From: a virus
DNA length: 58,669 nucleotides
IMG/VR virus record: IMGVR_UViG_3300017917_003009
Location: 1 to 58,669 of that record
Direction: 5' to 3' (one strand)
Made by a program: the position numbers and the translations under genes. Below, in pieces: positions 51,065 through 58,669 of the stretch (position 1 is the stretch's first letter; each line of letters opens with the position of its first letter). Under the pieces are notes generated by a model. The model was not told the DNA's origin, made no database searches, and saw only the letters and a program-made list of their open reading frames with translations.

Positions 51065-51373
51065 ATGGAACGTTATAGCAGTACAGACATATTAAAAACG
51101 GCAAATACAAATCGCCCATACTATAAAGGTAAATTTTACCCTGATATTCCATTGTCAGAAACAGATGAATATGTTATTACAACTGTTGGAGATAGACTTG
51201 ATAGTCTAGCCTATTCTTATTACCTTGACGCTACCTTATGGTGGGTGATTGCTGCTGCAAACAATAATATAACTAAAGGAGCATTATACCCAGTACCAGG
51301 CACACAATTAAGAATACCAACAGATATAAATGCTGTTTTAGATCTATATAATCAATTTAACCAAGCTAGATAA
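51065..51373 (+). CDS. 53: LysM-like baseplate wedge protein (gp53-like)
   Basis: 102 aa. TTVGDRLDSLAYSYYLDATLW followed by WVIAAANNI-type helix and LYPVPGTQLRIPTD is a LysM-like fold as found in T4-type gp53, which links wedge units of the baseplate. It is shorter than T4 gp53 (196 aa), with only the N-terminal strap and LysM part. Four bases after the previous gene. Confidence 0.65.
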   Translation: MERYSSTDILKTANTNRPYYKGKFYPDIPLSETDEYVITTVGDRLDSLAYSYYLDATLWWVIAAANNNITKGALYPVPGTQLRIPTDINAVLDLYNQFNQAR

Positions 51374-51378
51374 ATGTT

Positions 51379-54300
51379 ATGTCAATATTTAGAAATACAT
51401 TCCAAGATGATATAAAGGCTTCTTTAACAGCTAGACAAGAGGCTATGGAAGCCTCGAACCGCACTCCAGAGGTTATCCAATACTTAAATTCTCGCAATTC
51501 ATGGATTAGAATGACATCCAGTGTTGACGTTAATAATGATAAGGGACTATCAGCTAGAAGAAATATTTTGTTAGGTGGTACTTTAGGATTTGGATTAAAA
51601 TCTGGAGTTGGAGCAACAGTAAATAAAGCATACAATTACAAGTCTACATCCGGTGTTGATAACAGATTAGGTCTTCGCCCAATGGCTGGTATTACTAATA
51701 TGGATATTAAATCCAAATCAGCATATGGTTCATTAAGAGAAGCAGTAGTTAATTTCCAATGTTGGGATATCCATCAACTTGAAGAATTAGAATTACTTTA
51801 TATGCGTCCTGGATATACAGTACTTGTAGAATGGGGTTGGACACCTTATCTAGATAGTGGTAGAAATTTAGTAACGACACCACCAAGCGTTTATGATATT
51901 TTAAATAAAGGTACTACTAGTAGAACAAAAATATTCAAAGACTTATATAATAAAAGTACATTATCTGGAGGTAACTACGACGCTATGTTTGGATATGTCA
52001 AGAACTACCAATGGTCAGCTAGACCAGATGGTGGTTATGATTGCCAAACAACAATTATATCAACAGGTGAAATTATTGAATCATTAAAGGTAAACTATGT
52101 ATTACCTGACTTAACTAAACTTAACTCTTCTTCTACTAATGTTGGATTTTTAGACTCAGAATTTGCAGCTCTAGGAACTGCCAAATCAAACGTATTAAAA
52201 GAGCATTACGAAAAAAATATATTAGCTGGTGTTTGGGCTGAAGCTTATTATAGATTAAAAGACACCCTTACCATCACCGTTACTCCTCCACCTGGTGGTG
52301 GAGGAACACCACCACCAACTACTACCCCAGCAACCGCAACATTGTCATCAACCTCTATTTTTAAAGATAAATACGCTATTATTAAAGCACCTTATCTTAA
52401 AACAACAAGTTGGTCTCCTTTAGCAGGAAGCACTCAGTTTCAATACTACATTACTTTAGAAGCTGTTTTTGATGTACTTAATAAGTATGTTATACCAAAA
52501 GATGAGAAAGGTAATTTATTAATGGAATTATCTACTCAAACAGAGGGATATACAAATAAAGCAGGTACTACAGAAGATTTATTATGTGTGGCTCATCCTA
52601 TACAAGTGTCTGTTGACCCAACAGTATGCATTATTAAGAGTCCTATATGGTATGAAACGACATCAGCAGGGATATTAACTGCTGTAAGTGGAACCGTAGC
52701 AGCTAGTACACCAGCAACAAAAGCAGCTGATATTACAAAAGCAGCAACTGATTATAGAGCTAGCATAGGCAACACAGCTAAACTGCAAGCAAATCTAATA
52801 TTATTCACAAATGCTGTTAATGCAATAACTAACCTTGCTGAATATCAACTAGTTAATGCTGCAATGGGTACTCAAGATATTCCTTATTATTTAAGCAGAA
52901 AAGTAGCTGCCTCTAGTGAGGGAACAGGAATTGTTGGTGGCATAATGGGAGAATCTTTCCCATCAGAATTCGATACACTAGTAACTAAATTAGAAGGTCT
53001 TGTTGGGGCTTCTAATGTAGTAAGAGAAAAGGGAACTAAACAAACTAAGATAACAGTAACACTCCCTACAGGCACTCCACCACCAACAACAACCATAGTA
53101 TCTGTTACTTCTATAGACAATGCAAAAGCTGCACTAACTCAGTTAAAAGATTTAAAACAATCCTTTTTCTCTGGTAATGTAAATGGATATGATGAATTAG
53201 GTGTAATAGGAAACATATATGTAAATTTAAATTTTCTCTACCAATTATCTTACGATTCAAATCTTGAATCATCAGATAGTAAAGAAAAAAATGAAATTAA
53301 CCTATACAAATATGTAAAAAATATAATGGCAGCAATACAACCAGCTATTGGCAATGTTAATAGCTTTGAAGTACATGTTGACCCTGTAGATAATAAAGCT
53401 AGAGTAATTGATGTAAACTTTACTAAAGATAATGACCCTAACCAACTACCAAAGTTATTTGAACTACAAGTAGGTAACTTAAAATCAGTAGTTAGAAATT
53501 ATAGCTTACAATCACAAATATTTCCTGAACAATCATCTATTATTGCCATTGGCTCACAAGCTCAAGGTGGTCAATTAGGTATGCAAAATAATACTATGAT
53601 TGATTTTAATAAGAGTTTAATTGATAGAATAATACCAAAAAAGGATTTTGGTATAGCAAGTAATGCAGCTTTACATAAGGGGAAATTGGATACTGCATTA
53701 GCTAGTAATTTAGGAGGTATAATATTCATGTTTGCAACCTTACAACAAACAGAAACAGCACCCGGATCCGCAACAGATATTTCTACATTATTTAATAGAT
53801 GTAAAAGTAATTTAAGAGATTTAATTGTATATTTTCAGTCTATCACAAAATCCCCAGGTGCTAATAGAAATATAATTCCATTTAAATTCTCATTTGAAAT
53901 GGATGGTATTGGTGGATTAGTAATAGGAAATTTATTTACTGTAAATCAAGATATATTACCTAAGGGATATAAAGGTGCTGGTGCTGGTGTTACATTAGCT
54001 CAAACAGTAACAGGTATATCTCATACTCTTAGTAACAACAACGATTGGACAACTAAAATTGATGCTTTAAATATTGTATTAGGAAAGGGACCAAATACTA
54101 TTGAATTTAAAGATTTAGATTTAGCTACTTTAATTGACACTTCATTTAAAAATTCATTAGCATCACAACTTCCTCCACCACCTTCTGGTTTTAGCCTTGG
54201 ACCAACTCCTCTATTTACAGGAACATGTACTGCCCCTTATAAAAATGACAATTTAAATAAAGGTTGGATTGGAAAACAACAACCATATGCAGAAACCGTT

Positions 54301-54804
54301 GTTGATCCTGCTGTAGAAGGTCCTAAATTAGCTGCTGCATACGGAAAAAATATAGCTCGTTGTATTCTTGCTTCTATGAGAACAGAACAATTTATTAGAG
54401 GGGCAATTAGAGGATTTAATAATAATATAGGTGGAGTTGATATTACTGCTGGTGGATGGACATTTGATCCTGCTTTCCATAATGGATATGTAGTCGCTAG
54501 AGAAGGAGGAACTAAACTTTGTAAAGCATTTGCTTCGTTCATTAGTCTAGATATTTTTTTCAAATTTCAATCTAGTAAATTCATTACAAGAGGAGGTAGT
54601 ACAGTAACAGATAGTAGTGGATTTTCAACTTTTTATTATGATAATTGGTTTGGTGGTGATTCAGGAACATCATACGCCTTTTTAAACTATCCAAAAATTT
54701 CTGTAGCAAACGGTGGCCCCCATGCAACATTAGCTGATTATAGGACATCTTCAAGAGCAACTTTCAAGAAAAACTACGATTTAATGAAAAGCTACGTTCC
54801 ATAA
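51379..54804 (+). CDS. Large baseplate hub-like protein
   Basis: 1141 aa. The N-terminal part (VIQYLNSRNSWIRMTSSVDV; SLREAVVNFQCWDIHQLEEL; YMRPGYTVLVEWGWTPYL) is a pattern I associate with large baseplate proteins of phages of Bacteroidota. Proline-rich linkers near residues 303-320 (PPPGGGGTPPPTTTP), 565-575 (GTPPPTTT) and 930-940 (LPPPPSGF) separate domains. The last 200 residues are a distinct domain (IARCILASMRTEQFI, ITAGGWTFDPAFHNGYV, YYDNWFGGDSGTSYAFLNYP) with no known match; an enzyme or receptor-contact role is possible. The central part may play the gp27 hub role. All of this is inference except the domain borders. Confidence 0.5.
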   Translation: MSIFRNTFQDDIKASLTARQEAMEASNRTPEVIQYLNSRNSWIRMTSSVDVNNDKGLSARRNILLGGTLGFGLKSGVGATVNKAYNYKSTSGVDNRLGLRPMAGITNMDIKSKSAYGSLREAVVNFQCWDIHQLEELELLYMRPGYTVLVEWGWTPYLDSGRNLVTTPPSVYDILNKGTTSRTKIFKDLYNKSTLSGGNYDAMFGYVKNYQWSARPDGGYDCQTTIISTGEIIESLKVNYVLPDLTKLNSSSTNVGFLDSEFAALGTAKSNVLKEHYEKNILAGVWAEAYYRLKDTLTITVTPPPGGGGTPPPTTTPATATLSSTSIFKDKYAIIKAPYLKTTSWSPLAGSTQFQYYITLEAVFDVLNKYVIPKDEKGNLLMELSTQTEGYTNKAGTTEDLLCVAHPIQVSVDPTVCIIKSPIWYETTSAGILTAVSGTVAASTPATKAADITKAATDYRASIGNTAKLQANLILFTNAVNAITNLAEYQLVNAAMGTQDIPYYLSRKVAASSEGTGIVGGIMGESFPSEFDTLVTKLEGLVGASNVVREKGTKQTKITVTLPTGTPPPTTTIVSVTSIDNAKAALTQLKDLKQSFFSGNVNGYDELGVIGNIYVNLNFLYQLSYDSNLESSDSKEKNEINLYKYVKNIMAAIQPAIGNVNSFEVHVDPVDNKARVIDVNFTKDNDPNQLPKLFELQVGNLKSVVRNYSLQSQIFPEQSSIIAIGSQAQGGQLGMQNNTMIDFNKSLIDRIIPKKDFGIASNAALHKGKLDTALASNLGGIIFMFATLQQTETAPGSATDISTLFNRCKSNLRDLIVYFQSITKSPGANRNIIPFKFSFEMDGIGGLVIGNLFTVNQDILPKGYKGAGAGVTLAQTVTGISHTLSNNNDWTTKIDALNIVLGKGPNTIEFKDLDLATLIDTSFKNSLASQLPPPPSGFSLGPTPLFTGTCTAPYKNDNLNKGWIGKQQPYAETVVDPAVEGPKLAAAYGKNIARCILASMRTEQFIRGAIRGFNNNIGGVDITAGGWTFDPAFHNGYVVAREGGTKLCKAFASFISLDIFFKFQSSKFITRGGSTVTDSSGFSTFYYDNWFGGDSGTSYAFLNYPKISVANGGPHATLADYRTSSRATFKKNYDLMKSYVP

Positions 54805-54805
54805 A

Positions 54806-55318
54806 ATGAGAGTACCAAAAAACATAATACAAACAGGTAAATACACCTCAGGAAATGAGTTTGTAGAAGAAAAAACAAACAAACCATACCAAGGATATTA
54901 CTATGAATTAAATGGCTCCTTATATACAGGTAAAGAATACAGTATAGATGCTATTAAAATAATAAAAAAACAAGACCAAAATCAACTATATAATAGCAGC
55001 GATACAGCTCTATTTTCACTTGTATCTGGTATCACATCACAACAGTTAACAGTGCCTCCAATAAATAGCATTAATAACGTTCCCTTTACTGATACGGCAA
55101 GATATATTGAAGGAGTATTACTTGAAAAATCAACAAGATTTTTTGCCCAAAAAATTAATATAAATCCAATTATTATAAAGGAAGTAGATGAAAAATCATA
55201 TGTCTCACTTCAAGGTACTCCTTTATATAAAACCACTTTTATAGGAAGATATAACAGTGTTGATCAAACTATAGATCAAGCCGAAGCTCAAATGCCTGGC
55301 TTAAAGACTTTTTTGTAG
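54806..55318 (+). CDS. Structural protein after the hub-like gene, unknown
   Basis: 170 aa. N-terminal YTSGNEFVEEKTNKPYQGYY and ELNGSLYTGKEYS look like a strap segment that I recall in T4-like phages at this position; the C-terminal part (ARYIEGVLLEKSTRFFAQKI) is helical. Starts one base after the hub-like stop. Probably a minor baseplate protein. It is the last late gene before the replication module. Confidence 0.6.
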   Translation: MRVPKNIIQTGKYTSGNEFVEEKTNKPYQGYYYELNGSLYTGKEYSIDAIKIIKKQDQNQLYNSSDTALFSLVSGITSQQLTVPPINSINNVPFTDTARYIEGVLLEKSTRFFAQKININPIIIKEVDEKSYVSLQGTPLYKTTFIGRYNSVDQTIDQAEAQMPGLKTFL

Positions 55319-55331
55319 GTCTAAATTTTCA
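55315..55331 (+). promoter_or_regulatory. Leader motif of the polymerase-like gene, related to TTTGGTGGTCT
   Basis: GTAGGTCTAAATTTTCA overlaps the previous stop. It parallels the gp32 leader (57081-57098), which has TGGTCTAAAT, then TTTTCA and CATTCAA at similar spacing. There is no TATTTATA here, so this may be a different promoter class. Confidence 0.4.
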
Positions 55332-55360
55332 GTCTTATATTTCATTCAAATAAAAAGGTT

Positions 55361-56644
55361 ATGTTTTACATTATTGAACGTTCAGACCAGCTAGAAAAGC
55401 TAGGTAGTTTTGGGGACTGTTTCGTCAGTTTCATTCCCAAAAACAACAAATTCCATCCTGCATTAACTGAATTGAGTTTAGTTTACGTTAGGGACCTCAT
55501 CAGAACTAAAGGATTTATACTGTGCATTAATCACAGTGAATCATTTGGATTAAAGAAAGAAGATGTTGAATGGTGGTTACTTAATAACACACAAAAGATG
55601 TGGGTGCTAGATAAGAAAGAAGCACTGTATTATTTCAACAAACCACACAAATTATTTGATGTAAATTTCATCAAACATATTCACAAAATACCAACAAATT
55701 GTAGTGAATTTTATTACACCAAACATTATTTTCTACCTAATGTTAATTGCTTAATACCAATCAGCAAACATTATGAAGAGTGGGAAAATGTATTTAGTGA
55801 AGTATTTCCATTAATCCAATCATACACACCAAATGATCAATTTACCTTTAACAATGAGCGTACAACTAATGTATTTTATCAGCTCGAATCAAACGGTATA
55901 AAGCTCAATAAAAATTGCTTCATCGACTATTACCAAGGTAAATTACCCCACCCAGAATTCAATTTATCTCGCGGAAAAATATACACACATTACAATCTGT
56001 ATACAACAACATCGCGTCCATCTAACACATTTAACAGCGTTAATTTCGCAGCATTAAATAAAGATGATGGCGAACGTATGTGTTATATGCCTGAAAATGA
56101 TATGTTTATTGAAATGGACTTTCAGGGTTATCATCCACGCCTAATTGGTGAAATGGTTAATTGGCATTTCCCTAAAGACAAAAACACATACGAATTATTA
56201 GGTCAGTTGTTAGGTGTAGATAAACAAGCAGCTAAAGAATTAACATTCAAACAATTGTATGGTGGTGTGTGGTCTGAATATCAGTACAAACCATTCTTCA
56301 AAGATGTAAATATGTTCATTGATGATATGTGGGACACGTACCAATATGGAAATTATTATGAGACGGAAAATAGAATATTTATACCCGACGCAGACATAAC
56401 TCAAGCTAAGCTATTCAATTATATAGTGCAGAGTAAAGAAACGTCAACCAACGTTGAATTGTTAGAAAAGGTACTTGATTATTTAAAAGGTAAAAAAACC
56501 AAAATAGTATTATACACATATGACGCGTTTCTATTTGATTATAGCAAAGAAGACGGCGACATATTGCAAGATATAGTAAATATACTGGAATATCCGGTAA
56601 CTATCAAGCAAGGTAATACATATCATGGTTTAACTAAAATATAA
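55361..56644 (+). CDS. Compact family A DNA polymerase-like protein
   Basis: 427 aa. TSRPSNTFNSVNFAALNK (217-233) corresponds to the TGRLSS..PNLQNIP region. Motif A is FIEMDFQGYHPRLIGEM with Asp253. Motif B is KQAAKELTFKQLYGG with Lys292 and Tyr300. Motif C is IVLYTYDAFLFDY with Asp388; the usual His-Asp-Glu is Tyr-Asp-Ala. So the two metal-binding Asp remain but the Glu is lost. The first 160 residues are unlike 3'-5' exonuclease domains and may be a degenerate one. T4 itself uses a family B polymerase (gp43); I cannot tell whether this phage also carries one outside the window. Confidence 0.65.
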   Translation: MFYIIERSDQLEKLGSFGDCFVSFIPKNNKFHPALTELSLVYVRDLIRTKGFILCINHSESFGLKKEDVEWWLLNNTQKMWVLDKKEALYYFNKPHKLFDVNFIKHIHKIPTNCSEFYYTKHYFLPNVNCLIPISKHYEEWENVFSEVFPLIQSYTPNDQFTFNNERTTNVFYQLESNGIKLNKNCFIDYYQGKLPHPEFNLSRGKIYTHYNLYTTTSRPSNTFNSVNFAALNKDDGERMCYMPENDMFIEMDFQGYHPRLIGEMVNWHFPKDKNTYELLGQLLGVDKQAAKELTFKQLYGGVWSEYQYKPFFKDVNMFIDDMWDTYQYGNYYETENRIFIPDADITQAKLFNYIVQSKETSTNVELLEKVLDYLKGKKTKIVLYTYDAFLFDYSKEDGDILQDIVNILEYPVTIKQGNTYHGLTKI

Positions 56645-56653
56645 ATATTTATG
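56640..56653 (+). promoter_or_regulatory. TATAAATATTTATG element at the polymerase-like stop
   Basis: Holds the canonical T4 late motif TATAAATA (56640-56647) on the coding strand and a TATTTATG overlapping the next ATG. It overlaps the stop codon. The downstream start at 56651 is too close for the same promoter, so any product would begin farther on, toward gp32. Confidence 0.3.
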
Positions 56654-57073
56654 ACAGACAATATATTTTTCGATTTGAACAAATTATTCTGCACATTCAC
56701 TAAGCTCGAGAATTTAGAAACCACTGTTTCTACAATTAATCGTCGCCACACAATCTTATACAATAAGATCTTCATTCTTGAGTCACCTCAGAGTGATGAA
56801 TTAATGTGCACATACAACATCGATATGGGCAATTCAGCTAACGATCCGTTACCAAGCACCATATTATTACACCGCAAGAAAGAATCAAACACGCTATATA
56901 CAATCAACGCATTAAACGCTTTAATTAAAGAATTAAATGGCGGTGTTTTAGATACTAAATTTATAGTAAATTGGCACGACTATAAAAATAGCATACTACT
57001 TACCAATGGTAATAGTCCTGAACTACGTAGATTAGATACATCTATTTACAAGATCATAGATCTTAGTAAGTAA
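56651..57073 (+). CDS. Conserved-looking replication-module protein, unknown
   Basis: 140 aa. Blocks RRHTILYNKIFILESPQSDE, LMCTYNIDMGN, ILLHRKKESNTLYTINALNA and LIKELNGGVLDTKF suggest a tight folded domain. I recall similar proteins near DNA polymerase and gp32 genes of T4-like phages, without known role. It lies between the polymerase-like and gp32 genes. Confidence 0.65.
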   Translation: MTDNIFFDLNKLFCTFTKLENLETTVSTINRRHTILYNKIFILESPQSDELMCTYNIDMGNSANDPLPSTILLHRKKESNTLYTINALNALIKELNGGVLDTKFIVNWHDYKNSILLTNGNSPELRRLDTSIYKIIDLSK

Positions 57074-57075
57074 TT

Positions 57076-57086
57076 TTTGGTGGTCT
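57076..57086 (+). promoter_or_regulatory. TTTGGTGGTCT leader motif, copy 2 (gp32)
   Basis: Exact match to 41155-41165, 39 bases before the gp32 start. The rest of the leader (TTTTCA, CATTCAA, AAATAAAACAGTTATGG) parallels that of the polymerase-like gene. Confidence 0.45.
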
Positions 57087-57125
57087 AAATAAATTTTCAT
57101 ACATTCAAGTCTAAATAAAACAGTT

Positions 57126-57959
57126 ATGGATTTAAATCTGGCAAAGCAGAAATTAGCCGCTGCACAAAACAAAGGTGGTCAACAAAGAGAAAGAATTGAC
57201 TACACTAAAATTTTCTGGAAACCAAAACCAGGTAAGTACATAGTACGAATTTTACCTTCAGTGTACGATAAGGCATGGCCTATTCGTGAAGTACAATTCC
57301 ATTATGGCTTTGCTAAAGGACCAATTTTAGCTTTATCAAACTGGGGTGAAGCAGATCCAATTGCGGATTTCGCTAAAACACTTCGTAAATCAGCTGATAG
57401 AGAAGATTGGCAATTAGCTAAAAAAATCGAACCAAAATCTCGTTATTTCGCTGCTGTAGTAGTACGTGGTGAAGAACACTTAGGTGCTCGCTTATGGGAA
57501 TTTGGTAAATTAACAAACGATCAATTATTAGGTATTGCTGCTGATGAAGATTATGGTGATTACACCGATATCACAGACGGTAGAGACTTTACTATTGATG
57601 CTGTTGAAGATGTTATTGCTGGTAGAAAGGGTATTAAATGTAACCTTCGTATCAAACCAAAAACATCTCCAATTGCAGAAGACGCAGCGTTAGTAGAAAA
57701 AGTACTTAACGAGCAACCTGATATTTTATCAATCAATCGTAGATATACTTACGATGCTTTAAAAGACATCTTGACTAAATGGTTAAATCCTGAAGAAGAA
57801 GCAATTGCTACTGAAGCTCCAATCGCATCTGCTGATGCTGATGAGGAAGATGATTTCTTAACAGAAATGAACAAACCAGTAACACCAACTTACTCTCTAG
57901 AAACACCTGCAGCTAAAACTAGCAATGCAGATAAATTTAACGATCTATTCAACGACTAA
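57126..57959 (+). CDS. 32: Single-stranded DNA-binding protein gp32
   Basis: 277 aa (T4 gp32 is 301). The N-terminal basic segment (LAKQKLAAAQNKGGQQRER) matches the cooperative-binding domain, IFWKPKPGKYIVRILP starts the OB core, VQFHYGF and LGARLWEFGKL are further core strands, and the C-terminal 60 residues are acidic (EEEAIATEA, DADEEDDF, ending NADKFNDLFND), as in gp32. The Zn-binding Cys of T4 gp32 are not visible. It coats ssDNA and recruits replication and recombination proteins. Starts after the leader AAATAAAACAGTTATGG; UvsX follows two bases later. Confidence 0.9.
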   Translation: MDLNLAKQKLAAAQNKGGQQRERIDYTKIFWKPKPGKYIVRILPSVYDKAWPIREVQFHYGFAKGPILALSNWGEADPIADFAKTLRKSADREDWQLAKKIEPKSRYFAAVVVRGEEHLGARLWEFGKLTNDQLLGIAADEDYGDYTDITDGRDFTIDAVEDVIAGRKGIKCNLRIKPKTSPIAEDAALVEKVLNEQPDILSINRRYTYDALKDILTKWLNPEEEAIATEAPIASADADEEDDFLTEMNKPVTPTYSLETPAAKTSNADKFNDLFND

Positions 57960-57961
57960 TT

Positions 57962-58669
57962 ATGGCAAAAAGTAAAGACAGCTTAACGACTGTAGTATCA
58001 GAATCGTTAAAAAAATCATTTAACATTGATGCGTTTAAGAAATCTAAATTCTTAGATCAATCTGTTAAATTTAAACCTCAAAGATGGATTAAACTGTCTG
58101 AAGCTTTCCAAGATGTCATTTCATTACCTGGTATTCCGATGGGCCACATCTCCTTATTACGTGGCCACTCGGATACTGGTAAAACAACAGCAATGTTAGA
58201 GGCAGCAGTAGCAGCCCAAAAAATGGGTGTACTACCTGTCTTTATCATTACTGAAATGAAGTGGAATTGGGAACACGCTCAGCAAATGGGCTTTGAGATG
58301 GAACCAGTAGTTGACACTGAAACAGGTGAAATTATTGATTACAAAGGTTTCTTCTTATATGTTGATAGAGGTTCATTAAATACAATTGAAGATGTAGCAT
58401 CATTTATTGCTGATCTTTTAAGTGAACAAGCATCAGGTAAATTACCATTTGACTTATGTTTCTTCTGGGATTCTGTAGGATCTATTCCTTGTAGACTATC
58501 AGTTGAATCTAATAAGAACAACAATGAATGGAACGCTGGAGCTATGTCTCAACAATTTGGTAACTTTATCAATCAGAAAATTGTATTATCACGTAAAGAA
58601 AACCAACCGTATACTAATACGATGGTATGTGTTAATAAGGTGTGGGTTGCAAAACCAAATTCACCTATG
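57962..58669 (+). CDS. uvsX: UvsX/RecA-like recombinase, N-terminal part (3' end outside window)
   Basis: The frame from ATG 57962 stays open to the window end (236 codons). LLRGHSDTGKTTAMLEA has the Walker A site (68-76), VFIITEMKWNWEHAQQMG is the strand and catalytic Glu region, DLCFFWDSVGSIPCR is Walker B, and a MVCVNKVWVAKP strand follows. UvsX forms filaments on ssDNA coated by gp32; the two genes are adjacent, as expected. The gene is cut by the window end and is not pseudogenised. Confidence 0.93.
   Translation, partial: MAKSKDSLTTVVSESLKKSFNIDAFKKSKFLDQSVKFKPQRWIKLSEAFQDVISLPGIPMGHISLLRGHSDTGKTTAMLEAAVAAQKMGVLPVFIITEMKWNWEHAQQMGFEMEPVVDTETGEIIDYKGFFLYVDRGSLNTIEDVASFIADLLSEQASGKLPFDLCFFWDSVGSIPCRLSVESNKNNNEWNAGAMSQQFGNFINQKIVLSRKENQPYTNTMVCVNKVWVAKPNSPM

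Noticed and set aside
56360-56395. TATTTATA inside the polymerase-like gene
   Set aside because: Within coding sequence and not near a start; such octamers are expected by chance in A/T-rich DNA.
1-58669. tRNA genes, integrase, insertion sequence or CRISPR
   Set aside because: I looked for cloverleaf-like intergenic DNA, transposase or recombinase motifs and spacer arrays and saw none; gaps between genes are too short for most of these.

Overview
The window is a 58.7 kb piece of an AT-rich genome of a T4-like myovirus. Every gene I can support lies on the + strand. The T4-type core is clear: the end of the major capsid protein (gp23), PhoH, neck proteins (gp13- and gp14-like), the tail sheath terminator (gp15), tail sheath (gp18), tail tube (gp19), a gp26/gp51 pair, a tape measure, baseplate proteins, gp32 and a UvsX/RecA recombinase. 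The host is inferred to be a member of Bacteroidota. Reasons are weak Shine-Dalgarno use (most starts follow A/T-rich leaders such as AATAAGTTATG), low GC, and fibre proteins built from TASYA-type repeats and LamG modules. No host marker gene is present, so this remains inference.

Layout: 1-5850 holds the head end, PhoH, neck and sheath terminator. 5920-20663 is a fibre/adhesin region: a 2341-aa repeat-rich fibre, a fibrinogen-like protein, two LamG proteins, and a collagen-like fibre with a peptidase S74 self-cleaving chaperone. 20684-41143 is an accessory island of roughly 25 tightly packed genes. It encodes glycosyltransferases (two are beta-1,4-galactosyltransferase-like with a LamG domain inserted), a methyltransferase, a radical SAM protein, four SGNH esterase-like proteins, a nucleotide-sugar dehydrogenase, a carbamoyltransferase, an APS-kinase-like protein, a nucleotidyltransferase, a DUF2061 membrane protein, two sulfotransferase-like proteins and a 2OG-Fe(II) oxygenase. 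41209-55318 returns to tail sheath, tube, tape measure and baseplate. 55361-58669 starts the replication and recombination module: a small family A DNA polymerase-like protein, a small unknown, gp32 and UvsX.

The most interesting feature is the island. It sits between the fibre genes and the tail sheath, in the same direction and with late-type leaders. Its contents suggest synthesis and decoration (uronate formation, carbamoylation, methylation, acylation or deacylation, sulfation) of a glycan, on the virion or on the host surface. Other points are a likely programmed frameshift joining the gp26-like and gp51-like genes before the tape measure, a recurrent TATTTATA motif at operon heads that may be this lineage's late promoter, and a second leader motif (TTTGGTGGTCT).

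There is no stretch over 300 bases without coding sequence. I saw no tRNA, CRISPR array, insertion sequence or integrase.
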